The notes beneath the pieces were generated by a model that saw only the letters and a program-made list of their open reading frames with translations, was not told where the DNA came from and searched no databases. A stretch of DNA of 60,000 nucleotides from Cristatella mucedo (taxonomy: Eukaryota; Bryozoa; Phylactolaemata; Cristatellidae): the NCBI GenBank assembly GCA_009760855.2, contig WPIO01000009.1:5774001-5834000 (forward strand). Reading direction: 5' to 3'. A program made the position numbers and the translations under genes. Below, piece by piece: positions 47,569 to 57,249 of this stretch (positions within the stretch are counted from its first letter, which is position 1; each line of letters opens with the position of its first letter).

Positions 47569-50500
47569 CACCACCGTGCTCTCGCACGAGCACGGCTACC
47601 TCTCAGAGAAGTCGTCGTCCTCGCCGCCCCAGCCGAAGAACAGATTGCTGTAGCCGTTGACCTTTTCGAACTGCTCCTTGGTCAGGGCCACCACACCGCC
47701 GATCAACCATTGGTAGGGCAAGCTGCAATTAGCAGCCGGAAGCGCAGCAAGAGTTAGCGGAGCACAGCGTCAGCCAATGGAGCAGCAGCTACGGGGAGGC
47801 GAGCGAGGCCACAAACAGGAGGTTGGAGCAGCACAGAGCAAAATGAGCAGCACGCAGCAGCTGCTAACACTAGCTGGTGTGAAATAGTCTGCTGCTAACA
47901 AGATCGGACTCAAGCCCAGAGTAAGGGAGTGTGGACACTTCTCAAGTACCGGAAGGGTAGAGAATGGCTCAAGTACTTGCTTGGGGCAAAGACTGCCGCA
48001 CACAGCTTCGGGACTCGCTCGTTTCGGCAGTACACTAGCGATACCATATCTAGTGAGTGAGTGAGTGAGTGAGTAGCTGCCCAGCTCCTGGAGTCGAGAT
48101 CGTTGTGGGCTGGTTCTCGCTTGCTTACGGAAAACCCAAGCACTGAAGAATGGCAAGCTGTCTAGTTTGCAGTGCTGAGAGGAAGACAGAGTGACTGATC
48201 GACTGCATTTAATATTTGGGAAGCCGGTAAAGGTACAATCACAATTTCCATATAATAAATAATTAGCGGATCTAACTGTCTCATTTATTTACTGACAGAA
48301 GAGCCTTGACTGCTGCTATCGCCACTGCTTGCAATGGGCTATGAATGATCGCCCCCTGCAGGACTCAAAACCACGACCGGGTTCGTGAAGAGCTAGCACC
48401 TTATGCCTGGACTACGACCCAGGCGCAAAGCTGGGGGACCGCATGATTTCCCCAGGTGTCCATGAGTCCAGACAAGATACAAAACCCGAGAAACAATCCC
48501 GAGCTGGATAGAGATTAGCCACTGCTTACTTTGCTAGAAAGAAGCAGGCGGTGGGCACGTGAACAGGGTTCCAATGAAAGCAGAGGCTACGAGACTGCCA
48601 GAAACGAGTTGCATCATCTCGAGATCGAAGGAGTGGGACGTGCTGCTGCTGCTGCGTTTACGTCTCGGCGAGTCCCTGGCCGTGTGAGCCACAAAGAGCC
48701 TTTAAAGACTGCAATTTATCGATACATACCCTCCACAGTCAGGGACCAACCAACAATAATGACTCGATGCTAGGCAAGGCTGAGACCAAAGGATGCATTA
48801 AACAGACTCGTTCTCCCCACTTCCCCCCATTTAGATGGCTGGCTGGCAGGTGACAGCAAGCAGAGCTGCGACAGCAGAGTAGCTTTGCCTCGCTGGCAAT
48901 ATTAAAGCATCGCCTACCGATAGCCGAACTTGTCGACAGCGGATGACATGTGCCGGGGAGCGTCACTGCAGTCGTAAATATTGTTGTCATTCTCCGGCAG
49001 CAAATCGACATCATGAAAGATGTAGCAGTCGTACGGCCTTTCCGCGAGGGTCGCTTCCTTGAAGCCGATGTTCAGCAGCATTCCGCGGTTGAATTTACTG
49101 CGCGCTTCCTGAACGAAAGTGCATATACGTAAAGCACCCACGTGGCAGCAGCGAACGACCAGCGCGGCAGCGGCTCGGCCTGTCGTTGCATTGCAGAATG
49201 AACGGCATCTGCCATCACGAGAGTTTGCATACAGTTTAGCTATCCATCGAGTCGACCAGGCACCATCCTCCTCCTCCTCCTCATGTAGCACATCCCCCCC
49301 CAATGCACCTCCGCTGGACCAAACGGCATCCGAATTCACCGAGCTAGGCTATCACACCTACGTGCAGAGATCTGGCGCTTTCCGCGTGCCGCACGTGCGC
49401 CCGCGTTCAACAGCAGCGCACTGGGCAGCACTCTGAACAGAGAATCCAGCCACGCGCAAAGGCGGACCGTACGCATCAGCGAACCGGCCACGGCTCGTGG
49501 CAGCTGCCACCCGCACGCCAGCCGCTCACCTGATTGACGACGTAGACGGTGTAGCTCAGCTGCTGCCGCTGCAAGAACGGATGCATGTGCAGCAGCCACG
49601 AGGCCAGGTGCTCCCACCTGTTCCTGAACGGGATGATAATGGCGACGTTCGCTCTCGCCGCGCAGCCCCCGCTCGGCTGCTCGCGGTGGCCACCGGGCTC
49701 CACGAAGAACTCCAGAGCATCGAGCTCTGCTAGCCGAACGTCGTACGCGGCCAAGTGAACGCTTCCGGCTGCGCGAGAGGACGAGCCGCACGTGACACGA
49801 GAGCAGCCGCCGCGAGCAGGTCGGTCAGCGGCGCCGCGGCATCGTCCAGCCGGCGGCAAGAAACCGCGAGCGCTGGAGGCCTCTGCGGCTGCCGAGGCGG
49901 CGCGTATGCAGCAGCGCGACCTCGATGGCCTGACGGCCATCGAGGCCACTTGTGACGCTATCGAAAGCGGCTGAGACGTCACACCTGAGGGGCGATTGGC
50001 TCGCCTCGCCACCCATTGTCAAGGACTGGGGTAGCACACGGCCAAAGCGCACCGGGTGCTGACCACAGCAGCAGCAGCAGCCGCGCAGATGTACAACGAC
50101 CGTCGGCGACACTTCTAGCAAGTGCCAACGACGACCAATAGGGAAACGGCACGTGAGGTGTACTCGAGCAATTGCTGACGAAAAAACCGGTGAAGCCGCT
50201 CGTGGCAGAATCAGACAAGCAAAAAAGCTTCAACTCGGTTAAAGCGACCGAGCTGGTGCCTGCTGCAAGCGCTCTCTGCACGAGCCACCCAAGTGCCCGG
50301 CTGGCTGGCTGACGAGGGGCTCGGCCACGGACTGATCCGGGTTAGCTGCACACGTGGGAGGAGCTCCGGGATTTCCGGAACCGGACGTGGGGCAGCAGAG
50401 CAGCAGCACATTGCGGATAGCCACGGGTCAAGTTGAAAAGACAAGTTGCTGCGAGAGTGCCACACCTGCTGCTGGTGCACCGACGACAGCGCAGATAAGC

Positions 50501-52229
50501 ACCGCGAACTCAAGCAGCCGAGCACAACCAGTGCCAGCCTCAGCGGCCTCGGCCTCAGCCTCAGCAGCACGAATGGCTGCAGCAGCAAGCAGGTTGGGAG
50601 CACTTACAAGTTGCCGGCTGGGCTGCGTGACTCCTAAAACGTCCATGCATGCGCCATGCCATGCCAAGCCAGGCAGCAGCAGCAGCGCTGCGTGGCCGGG
50701 CCTTCTGGAAGCACCCAACATAGGGGCAGTACCATCCGGGTAGGCATGCCGGCAAAGGAGCAATGCAGCATGCAGCTGCGCAGTGGTGAACAGCACAGGC
50801 GCACAGCTTTGCTGCCTCGCAGCATTGCAGTCACCCGGTTGTCTCTTAGCCAGCAGGGTCAAATGCTATCATTGACCGCGCCAACTTACTAGAGGCGGTC
50901 GCTTCGACACCCCGTCGACGGTGCCGGTGCAACGAATCATTACAGTGCCTGCCACTGTGCCTGAAGCCTTCATAACAGGTTGCTATCGTGAAGCCAGAGG
51001 CTGTGTCTGCACAGTGGCCACAGCTCAAGCGCTATCGTATGACGAGCAAGAAACCTACTTCATATGGCAGACATATCTCGTAAGGTAAGGGAGGAATACA
51101 TCTATCTCACGAGTACGAAGGATTCTCTTACGCCGCCCGAGCCCGACCATTGACATGAGCGTAAGCGTGCGCAGTCGAGCACGAATGCTCGAGCACAGAA
51201 ATACTTCCTTGGCCTTTCGTGGCGGCAGAAATCTTCCTGTCTTTGTCACATTTATCAGCTCTCGTAAGCTACTCCGCCGGCTTCAAATTTGAACGAAAAC
51301 GTAAATCCCCTCCCCCCCAGGCAAGCTCTCTCGGAAACAGCACTGAGCACACCAAAGCGCTTTAGCTCTTACCCGTGTGTGCCGTTCTTAGCAAGATGCA
51401 GCAATATCGCCATTTTTAAATGTGTTTCTTCGCTCCAGGACAAGATTTCCTAGTAGAATTTCTTCTCCTACGTCTGATCGCTGAGGTGACTACTTTGTTT
51501 TCAATACTGATAGATGGGGGGATTAGTTTGGTGCACTGCGCCTGAGCCAGCCCCGCCGGGAGAGGTCTTATCATTGGCATTTCACTCTTTCGAAACTGGC
51601 TCAGGATCCTACCCGGATCATCCTACCCGGATGGTACTGCCCCTATGTTGGGCGCTTCTTAAGTTTTTGATGGCATCTGTATGTACATATACCATATTAG
51701 ATCCGAATCTTCCAAACTGGCCGTGCACGGAAGGCCATGGTACACAAAAAGTCAGTCACTAACCAAGGCAGCTGCACTTACCAAGATAGAGGGAGCGGTT
51801 TCGGCAGCTGGCAGTATGACTCTGTCCCGTGTGGCCCTCGGCTGCGCTGTCGGACGGATGCCCGTCCGCGGAAAAGTTGTCATTACCCAGGAATCGATAA
51901 AACAGCATGTAGTCGCGCCAAAGAGCATCGGCGACAGCAGCCGGTTTGCTGTGCGCCGGCCGTTCGGCGAGGCGTCCCCACCGAACTTCGCTGACGGCGC
52001 CGCGAAGATCAACCAGACGCGGCGGCGCGTCTCGGCGTCTTGCCGCTGCCGAAGGTCCGAGAGCAGAAGCTAGCCAGCCGCGTCCGGGCGTGGCTAGCCC
52101 GGGCAGAGCGGTGAGCAAGTCGGCGCCGAGGAGAAAGATGCACGCGCTCGAGGCGACGAGCAGCAGTGCCAAGGCAAGGGCGATGCGAAGAGACCTGTTC
52201 GATAGCAGGTGCCCGAGGTACGACATCAC
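43076..52229 (-). CDS. B4GALT: Beta-1,4-galactosyltransferase family, copy B (421 aa, six exons)
   Basis: Coding exons in transcript order are 52229-51782, 49768-49530, 49108-48918, 47722-47600, 45668-45564 and 43235-43076 (1266 nt), intron phases 1,0,2,2,2 exactly as in copy A. The product is type II: about 15 cytosolic residues, an anchor at 16-34, a stem with NFS and NRS glycosylation sites, then the GT7 domain. Motifs are IIIPFRNRWEHL, FNRGMLLN (235-242), DVD (262-264), GWGGEDDD (323-330), Met354 and His357 in MLRHDAD, and DGLSSL. Leu299 replaces the donor-choosing Tyr of B4GALT1. The loop reads DAD where copy A and B4GALT1 have xRD. Exons 1 to 4 are much richer in G+C than those of copy A. 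The frame is intact, so an active enzyme is expected; acceptor and donor preference are inferred. Confidence 0.93.
43570..43690 (-). mobile_element. LINE-A 3' end with (AAT)n
   Basis: AATAATAATAAT, then CCTCAGAGAACTTATCTCT and CAAAGGAAGCACATTCG. Located in intron 5 of copy B. Confidence 0.75.
44345..44545 (-). mobile_element. LINE-A 3' end, divergent subtype
   Basis: CAAAGAACTGAATCTCTCTC, AAGGATTACCAAATGTTTGG and CACACGAAGGACGAATGACA match the subtype at 27160-27290. Confidence 0.65.
45165..45300 (+). mobile_element. SINE-1, left arm of an inverted pair
   Basis: GGTGGTAAGGTACTTGCAC, B-box-like GGATTCGAGTCCTGAAG, body CCGCTGCAAGCTGGAATGACAG. Confidence 0.65.
45300..45440 (-). mobile_element. 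SINE-1, right arm of an inverted pair
   Basis: AAACAGCCTAAACGGCTATC, AGCTTGCAGT, GGATTAGAACCCACGATCTG, then the reverse tRNA-like head. Confidence 0.65.
45564..45668 (-). CDS. B4GALT: B4GALT copy B exon 5 (metal-ligand His exon)
   Basis: The acceptor is tctttctag and the donor gtgagt, phase 2 on both sides, 105 nt. It encodes LTKGYQVTRYKPSVARY, MLRHDAD and GNEVNPQ. A LINE-A copy begins about 30 nt upstream of the acceptor. Confidence 0.92.
45697..46020 (+). mobile_element. LINE-A 3' end
   Basis: TTGAACTCACTCTTGATCGA (decayed AWNSLP region) through AAAGAATTTAAAACGCATA and the UTR to GTTCTCTGAGGGTGCTACAC. It sits against the acceptor of copy B exon 5. Confidence 0.7.
46195..46830 (-). mobile_element. 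Non-LTR reverse-transcriptase fragment
   Basis: Minus frames give VSNFLEKIFAKQLISHIERN-like text near 46640, then WVWFKSYMSDRVRYMSCGG and SSTRPVTCGVSQGFVLGPL near 46300. These are palm-domain landmarks of a CR1/L2-type enzyme. Frameshifts separate them. Confidence 0.8.
47195..47325 (-). mobile_element. LINE-A 3' end with (AAT)n
   Basis: AATAATAATAATAATAAT, GAACTCAATCTCTTTCTAGG and GCTGCAAAGGAAGC. The first 30 bp of the tail box appear twice, at 47219 and 47249. Confidence 0.75.
47502..47569 (+). repeat. (GA)n microsatellite
   Basis: Nearly pure GA with one AAAG interruption, ending 31 bp from copy B exon 4. Confidence 0.97.
47600..47722 (-). CDS. B4GALT: B4GALT copy B exon 4 (GWGGEDDD exon)
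   Basis: The acceptor is caattgcag and the donor gtagcc, phase 2 on both sides, 123 nt as in copy A. It encodes LPYQWLIGGVVAL and FFGWGGEDDDFSE. A (GA)n tract lies 31 nt downstream in the intron. Confidence 0.95.
48255..48430 (-). mobile_element. SINE-1
   Basis: Reverse body (GACAGAAGAGCC, CACTGCTTGCAATGGG) and a reverse head with CAGGACTCAAAACCACGAC in place of the B-box. Located in intron 3 of copy B. Confidence 0.7.
48918..49108 (-). CDS. B4GALT: B4GALT copy B exon 3
   Basis: The acceptor is ttcgttcag and the donor gtaggc, phase 0 in and 2 out. It encodes KFNRGMLLNIGFKEA, DCYIFHDVDLLPENDNN and CSDAPRHMSSAVDKF. Confidence 0.95.
49530..49768 (-). CDS. B4GALT: B4GALT copy B exon 2
   Basis: The acceptor is cgcgcag and the donor gtgagc. 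It carries LAELDALEF, PGGH, IIIPFRNRWEHLASWLLHM and YTVYVVNQ. It is two codons longer than the copy A exon, the difference lying near the conserved GGC/GQC cysteine. Confidence 0.94.
50709..50744. repeat. 36-bp inverted repeat, left arm
   Basis: Reverse complement of 51622-51657 at 35 of 36 positions. Lies in intron 1 of B4GALT copy B. Confidence 0.9.
51622..51657. repeat. 36-bp inverted repeat, right arm
   Basis: Partner of 50709-50744, 877 bp apart. A short direct duplication (ATCCTACCCGGATCATCC) overlaps its left edge. Confidence 0.9.
51782..52229 (-). CDS. B4GALT: B4GALT copy B exon 1 (residues 1-149)
   Basis: It encodes a short basic cytosolic end, the anchor (IALALALLLVASSACIFLL), an Ala/Arg-rich stem and SCRNRSLYL at a gtaagt donor, phase 1. 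The sequence is strongly GC-rich. Confidence 0.87.
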
Positions 52230-52469
52230 TAGGTGCGACGCCGTATCACGTGCGACGGATGCGTGGGCAGTCCAGTCGACTCGAGGCTGTTCACGGGATC
52301 TGCTTTGCCGTCGCTGGTGCCAGCCACCAAAAGAGGCGGTAAACTGCTAAAAAGAGGCTGCTAATGCCAGCGCTGCTGCCTCTGAGAACTTGGCAGGCAC
52401 TGCCTTCCCAATGCACCCGAGCTCCTCAGAGAAGCTGCAGCATACCACCAAGGGCACAGCATGCCCTTA

Positions 52470-52850
52470 TAATAATAATACTACTACTAATAATAATATA
52501 TATGTATAGCACCCTCACAGAACTTAAATCTGTCTAGGCACTTTAGATATGCTGTAAAGCAGTGGTTCTCAATCTGTGGGTCGCGACCCCTTTGAGGGTC
52601 GAACGACCCTTTCACAGGGGTCGCCTAAGACCATCAGAAAACACGCATTTCCACATTTTTTTCAAATAACAATCGTACGGTTGGGGGTCGCCACAACATG
52701 AGGAACTGTATTAAAGGGTCGCGACATAAGGAAGGGTGAGAACCAGTGCTGTAAAGGAAGCATGATCAAATGGTTTGTGGTAACAAGCATAATGTCAATA
52801 AGCATAACATGTTTAGGATGACATGCACAGTATCAACATGCACAAGTTTT
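52470..52850 (-). mobile_element. LINE-A 3' end, split by a hAT MITE
   Basis: AATAATAAT tail region at 52480, AACTTAAATCTGTCTAGGCA, then after the MITE the UTR continues with GGAAGCATGATCAAATGG. Confidence 0.75.
52560..52748. mobile_element. SPIN-like non-autonomous hAT element (MITE), 189 bp
   Basis: It begins CAGTGGTTCTCAA and ends GAGAACCAGTG, imperfect inverted termini, and is flanked on both sides by CTGTAAAG (52552-52559 and 52749-52756), the 8-bp duplication expected of hAT insertion. The interior words GTGGGTCGCGACCCC, GGGTCGCCTAAGACCATC and CACAACATGAGGAACTG match my recollection of the SPIN_NA consensus from vertebrates. It encodes nothing. The identification is from memory and needs a database comparison. 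Confidence 0.85.
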
Positions 52851-52859
52851 CAAAAAAGG

Positions 52860-53030
52860 TATTTCATTTGTGTATCGGCCGAAGAGAACATAATCTCTAT
52901 TCAGGCGCTTCACCTATGCCCGGGAGGGGGGAGCTTGACTCCACGACATCAAGTCATCAAATACATTCACCTAGACCTTGATCAAGGCAAGCACCTTAAC
53001 CACTGGGCTAAACCAGGGGTGGTTAGTGAC
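52860..53030 (-). mobile_element. SINE-2: tRNA-like head fused to a LINE-A-like tail
   Basis: The minus strand starts with GGTTTAGCCCAGTGGTTAAG (A-box), has a GTCGTGGAGTCAAGCTCC segment in B-box position, and ends GGTGAAGCGCCTGAATAGAG plus GTTCTC, the LINE-A terminal box. Confidence 0.6.
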
Positions 53031-53059
53031 AACATGCAAAGCTATGTAATTTAATGTAT

Positions 53060-53800
53060 CTTCGTCTGCAGCTCCGCAAAGCCACACAGACTAGGTAGGT
53101 GTTACGCAGACGAGTTTTGTATAGCGCACTCGCAGCCTAAGCGGCTTTCCATACAAATTCAGTAGCCAAAAGACTTAATCTCATGCAACAAAAGAGAAAT
53201 TGAGAAGCATAGCTGAGTCGGGAGAGAAGTTGAGGTATTGAGTAGCTTGGAAGTAGCAGTTCGGGACAGCTGGAAAGAATATGCTATAGTCAGCAGGTGG
53301 ACGACTGATGCCGGTGCATAAGAATTGTGGTAACGAGAGTTCCGCAGTCGATGCACAGTGTCTGCTGCAAAAACACATATACGACAAATCACAAGGACCC
53401 ACCAAATATTGCCAAAGGCTTTGAGGTTTGTACCACGTGTAGCTAACCGATTTGATTCGGCAAAGCAGGTGGCACGATGCCTAGCCTGGCTGGGGAGTAG
53501 TTCTGATAGCTGTAGGCTGAAGCCAGATAGTGAAAGGGACTTCAAATTGAGTGACAGAACTTTGAAGCCGATGTGCTGCTTGACTGGGAGCCAATGCAGG
53601 TCAACAAGAAGGATGTGATGCGGCAACTGCGCTGCTCTCGACAGACAAGCTTAGCAGTAGAGGTTTATGCCAGCTGTAAGCACCTGATACGCAGGCCGGT
53701 AGACCAGCAACCACTTAGTTATAAAAGTCGAGATGGAATGTCACAAATGCATGGACCAATTTAAATTTAGTATCCCTATCTAAGCAAGCCCGAAGTTCAG
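53060..53800 (-). mobile_element. LINE-A/LINE-B composite
   Basis: The minus strand reads LINE-A coding text ([18 protein letters not shown]) from about 53620 to 53410 and a piece of LINE-A UTR to 53350. It then switches to LINE-B (SYAPASVVHLLTIAYSFQL, LNTSTSLPTQLCF) down to the LINE-B terminal box near 53080. Confidence 0.7.
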
Positions 53801-53864
53801 CACTGTTATTTTGACTGTGGAGCTGCCCTTGTGACAAGCACAATGGCTGCACTACACCAATCCA

Positions 53865-54055
53865 CCTTTCATGTTATGATGCATGCTGACCTTGTGCATG
53901 TCCCCTTAACCATGTTATTCATGTTGTTTATCAAGCATGATATTACTCACCATTCAATTGCATTTCCCTTTGCAGCAAATGTAAAGCGCCTAGAAAGAGA
54001 TTGAGTTCTCTGAGGGCGCTTTATCAAGTGCATTATTATTATTATTATTATTATG
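53865..54055 (+). mobile_element. LINE-A 3' end with (ATT)n
   Basis: TGTTATGATGCATGCTGACC through GCAAATGTAAAGCGCCTAGA and the ATT tail at 54031-54052. Confidence 0.8.
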
Positions 54056-54768
54056 ATTTCAGGTCCCTTTTGATTCGAAACGTGCATTTGGATTAAACGG
54101 TGGAGTGGGTAGATCTAACGCTGTTCAGCCCTAAGCACAGAGGCTGCACGCTGTCGCAGCCAGACAGAAGTTCCTTCCCCCTCCGTCCCTCATCAGATGG
54201 TGATGCATCGTTATGTCACAGATGGAAGTAAAATATTTCGGCTGCAGACGTTCCTACTGCAGACTTTTCGGCAGCATTGTGCCGATAACCGTTGCTCACC
54301 AAATCGATTTGTGGTACTAGGTCACGAAAATGATAGCTTTTATGAACTTTACATTACATGCCTATACGCAATGCCGAAGCTCAGATTAGTTTATTGAAAG
54401 CACATAGATTGATGCATATTGATATAGCGTGTGGATCTATGCCAAGAACGACTGAGGATAGGTCAGTCCCGAAGCAACCACGCGACCAAGGGCGTGCAAA
54501 TGCAGGAGAAAGAAACGAGTGCCAGTCATAAAAATATGCACTTCGCGCAGCATTTACATAGCCAACGCAACTGCAGGGCCGTCTGGAATGCTGCTCAACA
54601 GCCGCAAAGACTAGTGCCCAACAGGTGTAGTACCACGCTCTTCGAACATCGGATTGCTGCTGGATGACTACCGATATGCAGTTCTGCATTCCATTTCAGC
54701 ATAAAAGCACTCTTTTATTTGAACACACAACTATATACCTCGAAATGTCTTACGACCCATGCTGCTAA

Positions 54769-54994
54769 ATGCTATCTTCTTCTGTTTAGGCCCCTAGCAA
54801 AAAACCACGCCGTCGGGAAGGAATTTCAGATGAAAACAGGGCAGTTTGTGGGTGATCGCCCAAACTGGAACTCCTCGACCGAAGGATTAACAGAGCTGGA
54901 GAAATTCTTCGAAAGACTACACTCTTCTATACGGATGGGAAAAAACATGACAACTAATAGAGCCAGCACAGCTGTGGCAGCTCTGCGTCTCTGA
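54769..54994 (+). CDS. Candidate terminal exon of an unknown gene
   Basis: A pyrimidine-rich acceptor (tcttcttctgtttag, exon start about 54790) opens a frame of about 68 codons ending in TGA at 54994. The sequence has coding-like composition (FVGDRPNW, LTELEKFFERLHSS). I found no partner exon and no domain, and another frame across the same acceptor is also open for about 20 codons. It may be chance. Confidence 0.2.
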
Positions 54995-55084
54995 CGCCAC
55001 CACAGGGTCAGCTAACGTGTTCCCTCTTCCACCTTCTGCAGTCACATCCAGCCCAGCCTTGACTGAGAAAAGTTGGAAGTGAAG

Positions 55085-55240
55085 GCAGGTTGGCTCAATA
55101 GCCTCATTCATATAGCGGTAGAAGAGCCATGGCGGCTATCAACACGGCTTGCAGTAGGCAATGCAGACAGGATGGCTTGCTTCTGCGGCTCAAACCCACG
55201 ACTGGGTGCCAGTAAGTGTGAATACAGCCTCGTTGACTGG
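55085..55240 (-). mobile_element. SINE-1
   Basis: ATATAGCGGTAGAAGAGCC, ACGGCTTGCAGTAGGCAA, GGCTCAAACCCACGACTGG in reverse order of the family body and B-box. Confidence 0.65.
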
Positions 55241-55829
55241 CGTACGCAGTCGGTAATACAACTTTTACGAATTCTTGCAAACTGCAACCTACCCAATCAC
55301 TCCACACACATAATACGGCTGCTGGTGCTCTAACTATCGACGCATTGGCTCAGCCAGCAAATATGACCGGCCGGAATGCATGCATGGTCAGTGCATGTTC
55401 ATGTGATAAGCATGTCAGTATGCCACAAAGCCATGAGGACCACTCGATTGTTACCGCAGAGAGCATTGTGCAGAGCGCTCAATGCACGAGCGGCATTTGG
55501 CGCACAATCGGTAGCAGATAAATAACTTGCATCTCGAGAAGCTCACTATCACCGTCACTATCAGCCGCTACCAGTCGAGCGCCGGGGGGCCCCCCCCCCG
55601 CCCCGAAATAAACGAACAAGGAGGCAAGAGCTCAAACAGAGCAGCCGTGTTCCACCTTTTGCAGCGATTTACTTCGACAATGAACTTTTCTTTCGAAAAC
55701 GATGAGTCGATGGTCAAGTGGAAGTTGAACCGGAGCCTCCTGCAAAGCCGATGGTGAGCTTGTACAACTGCCCCATTCCAACGGGCTTGATCAGTCTGTC
55801 CTGTCGTGCGTGCGGCTGTACATTGAAAT

Positions 55830-55925
55830 ATAAAATCCCTTTGTATAGCGCCCAAAGAGAGCTGAATCTCTATCCAGGCGCTTCACATGTGCCACGGGTC
55901 TCAAGGTCAAGACCTCGGTAGTCAT
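55830..55925 (-). mobile_element. SINE-2/LINE-A-type tail fragment
   Basis: The reverse strand ends GTGAAGCGCCTGGATAGAG and GGGCGCTATACAAAGGG, like the tail of SINE-2. Confidence 0.5.
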
Positions 55926-56129
55926 AGAATTTGTCAAGTTCTCATAACGTGTTAGGGGCCAGTTTTCAAAAAGGGCTGGAAATGTTCGGCAACGGTTTAG
56001 TTGCCCATTCAAAACTTTACAGAACCGAAAGCATATAGATGATTATTACCTATGTAGACGGCTACTGCAAACTCCAAGACCTTGTAAAAACTGACCCCGA
56101 AGGAAAAAACTGACGCCTCACACGTCATG

Positions 56130-56790
56130 GTCCACTTATCGCCAACCTGCACTGGCTACCAGTCAAGCAACGGATCGACTTCAAGGTTTTGTCGCTCACT
56201 TGTACGTCACTCTATTCTTTCACCCAGCCTATACTCCCCGACCAGGCCAAGCATCATACCACCTGCTTTTCGGAATCCGACAGTTTACCAATACCTCGTG
56301 CAAACCTCAAATCCTTTGGAGACAGTGGATTTAGTTTGTATGCTCCCAAAGCCTGGAACTCACTCCCGACTTGCATAAGAATAATAATGCACTTGATAAA
56401 GCACCATCAGAGAGCTCAATCTCTTTCTAGGCGCTTTACCTTTGCTGCAAAGGGAAACGCGATTGAATGGTGAGTAATAGCATGCATCACATCATCCCCT
56501 GACTTGACCACATTTAAACAGAACTTAAAACGCACCTATTTAGGACAAAATTTTGTGGGTCCCCGTGATTCGTCCTGTATGTGCCTATGCAAACTGACAC
56601 TGTGCATGCTGCCACTAACTACACTTGCATGCTGACCCTGTGCATGTCACCCCTAATCATGTTATACATGTTGTTTATCAAGCGTGATATTACTCACCAT
56701 TCAATTGCATTTCCCTTTGCAGCAAATGTAAAGCACCTAGAAAGAGATTGGGTTCTCTGAGGGCGCTTTATCAAGTGTATTATTATTATT
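56130..56790 (+). mobile_element. LINE-A 3' portion, interrupted by another LINE-A tail
   Basis: Coding blocks LHWLPVKQ-like to AWNSLPTCI, an interruption at about 56378-56487, then CATCATCCCCTGACTTGACC and the UTR with (ATT)n at 56777-56791. Confidence 0.85.
56378..56487 (-). mobile_element. LINE-A 3' end nested in LINE-A
   Basis: AATAATAATGCACTTGATAA, GAGAGCTCAATCTCTTTCTA and GCAAAGGGAAACGCGATTG in reverse orientation. The words GCAT lie at both junctions, a possible short duplication. Confidence 0.75.
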
Positions 56791-57174
56791 ATTGCTATGA
56801 TGGTTGCCTACATCTTGGCCATGCAGCCAGCCTCAAGTTAATATTATTTTCCCGAGAATCATCATCGGGGGGGGGGAGCGCCACGCAGGTTCCTTCACAA
56901 TGTATTCGTACCAAAACAGGCGAGTCTAGTTTGGCTTCGCTACCAGAGGCCATCTTTGTCACACGAGACCTAATAGCAATTACCGGCGAAGCGCATTATC
57001 TTAATCCAAGAGCTATGAACGGCATGCTCCTACGTTCACGGGTTAACTTTTAAGATTTCCAAAAGGGAAACATACAAGGGCAAGGACGCAACACACCATT
57101 CGCAAAAACCGGTCCGCTCTTGCCGCTCTAACTGCACTGCCAGTCAGCATTTACAAAAGCAACTGTCTGCAGCA

Positions 57175-57245
57175 ATGGGTTAGCTGTTAAGATGCTTGCT
57201 TGCTTGCCTTCTGCAGCAGCAGGGCCGTAGTTCAACTCTCAAAAA
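57175..57245 (+). mobile_element. Degenerate tRNA-like segment
   Basis: TGGGTTAGCTGTTAAGATGC resembles an A-box and GTAGTTCAACTCTC a decayed B-box. No body of either SINE family follows. Confidence 0.3.
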
Positions 57246-57249
57246 CCAA

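Noticed and set aside
48914-49339. A 141-codon minus-strand protein beginning upstream of copy B exon 3
   Set aside because: Only the part after the ttcgttcag acceptor has family similarity; the rest is intron that happens to be open.
50354-50862. Ala/Ser-rich open frames of 130-144 codons in copy B intron 1
   Set aside because: GC-rich sequence keeps several frames open on both strands at once; no motif and no splice partner.
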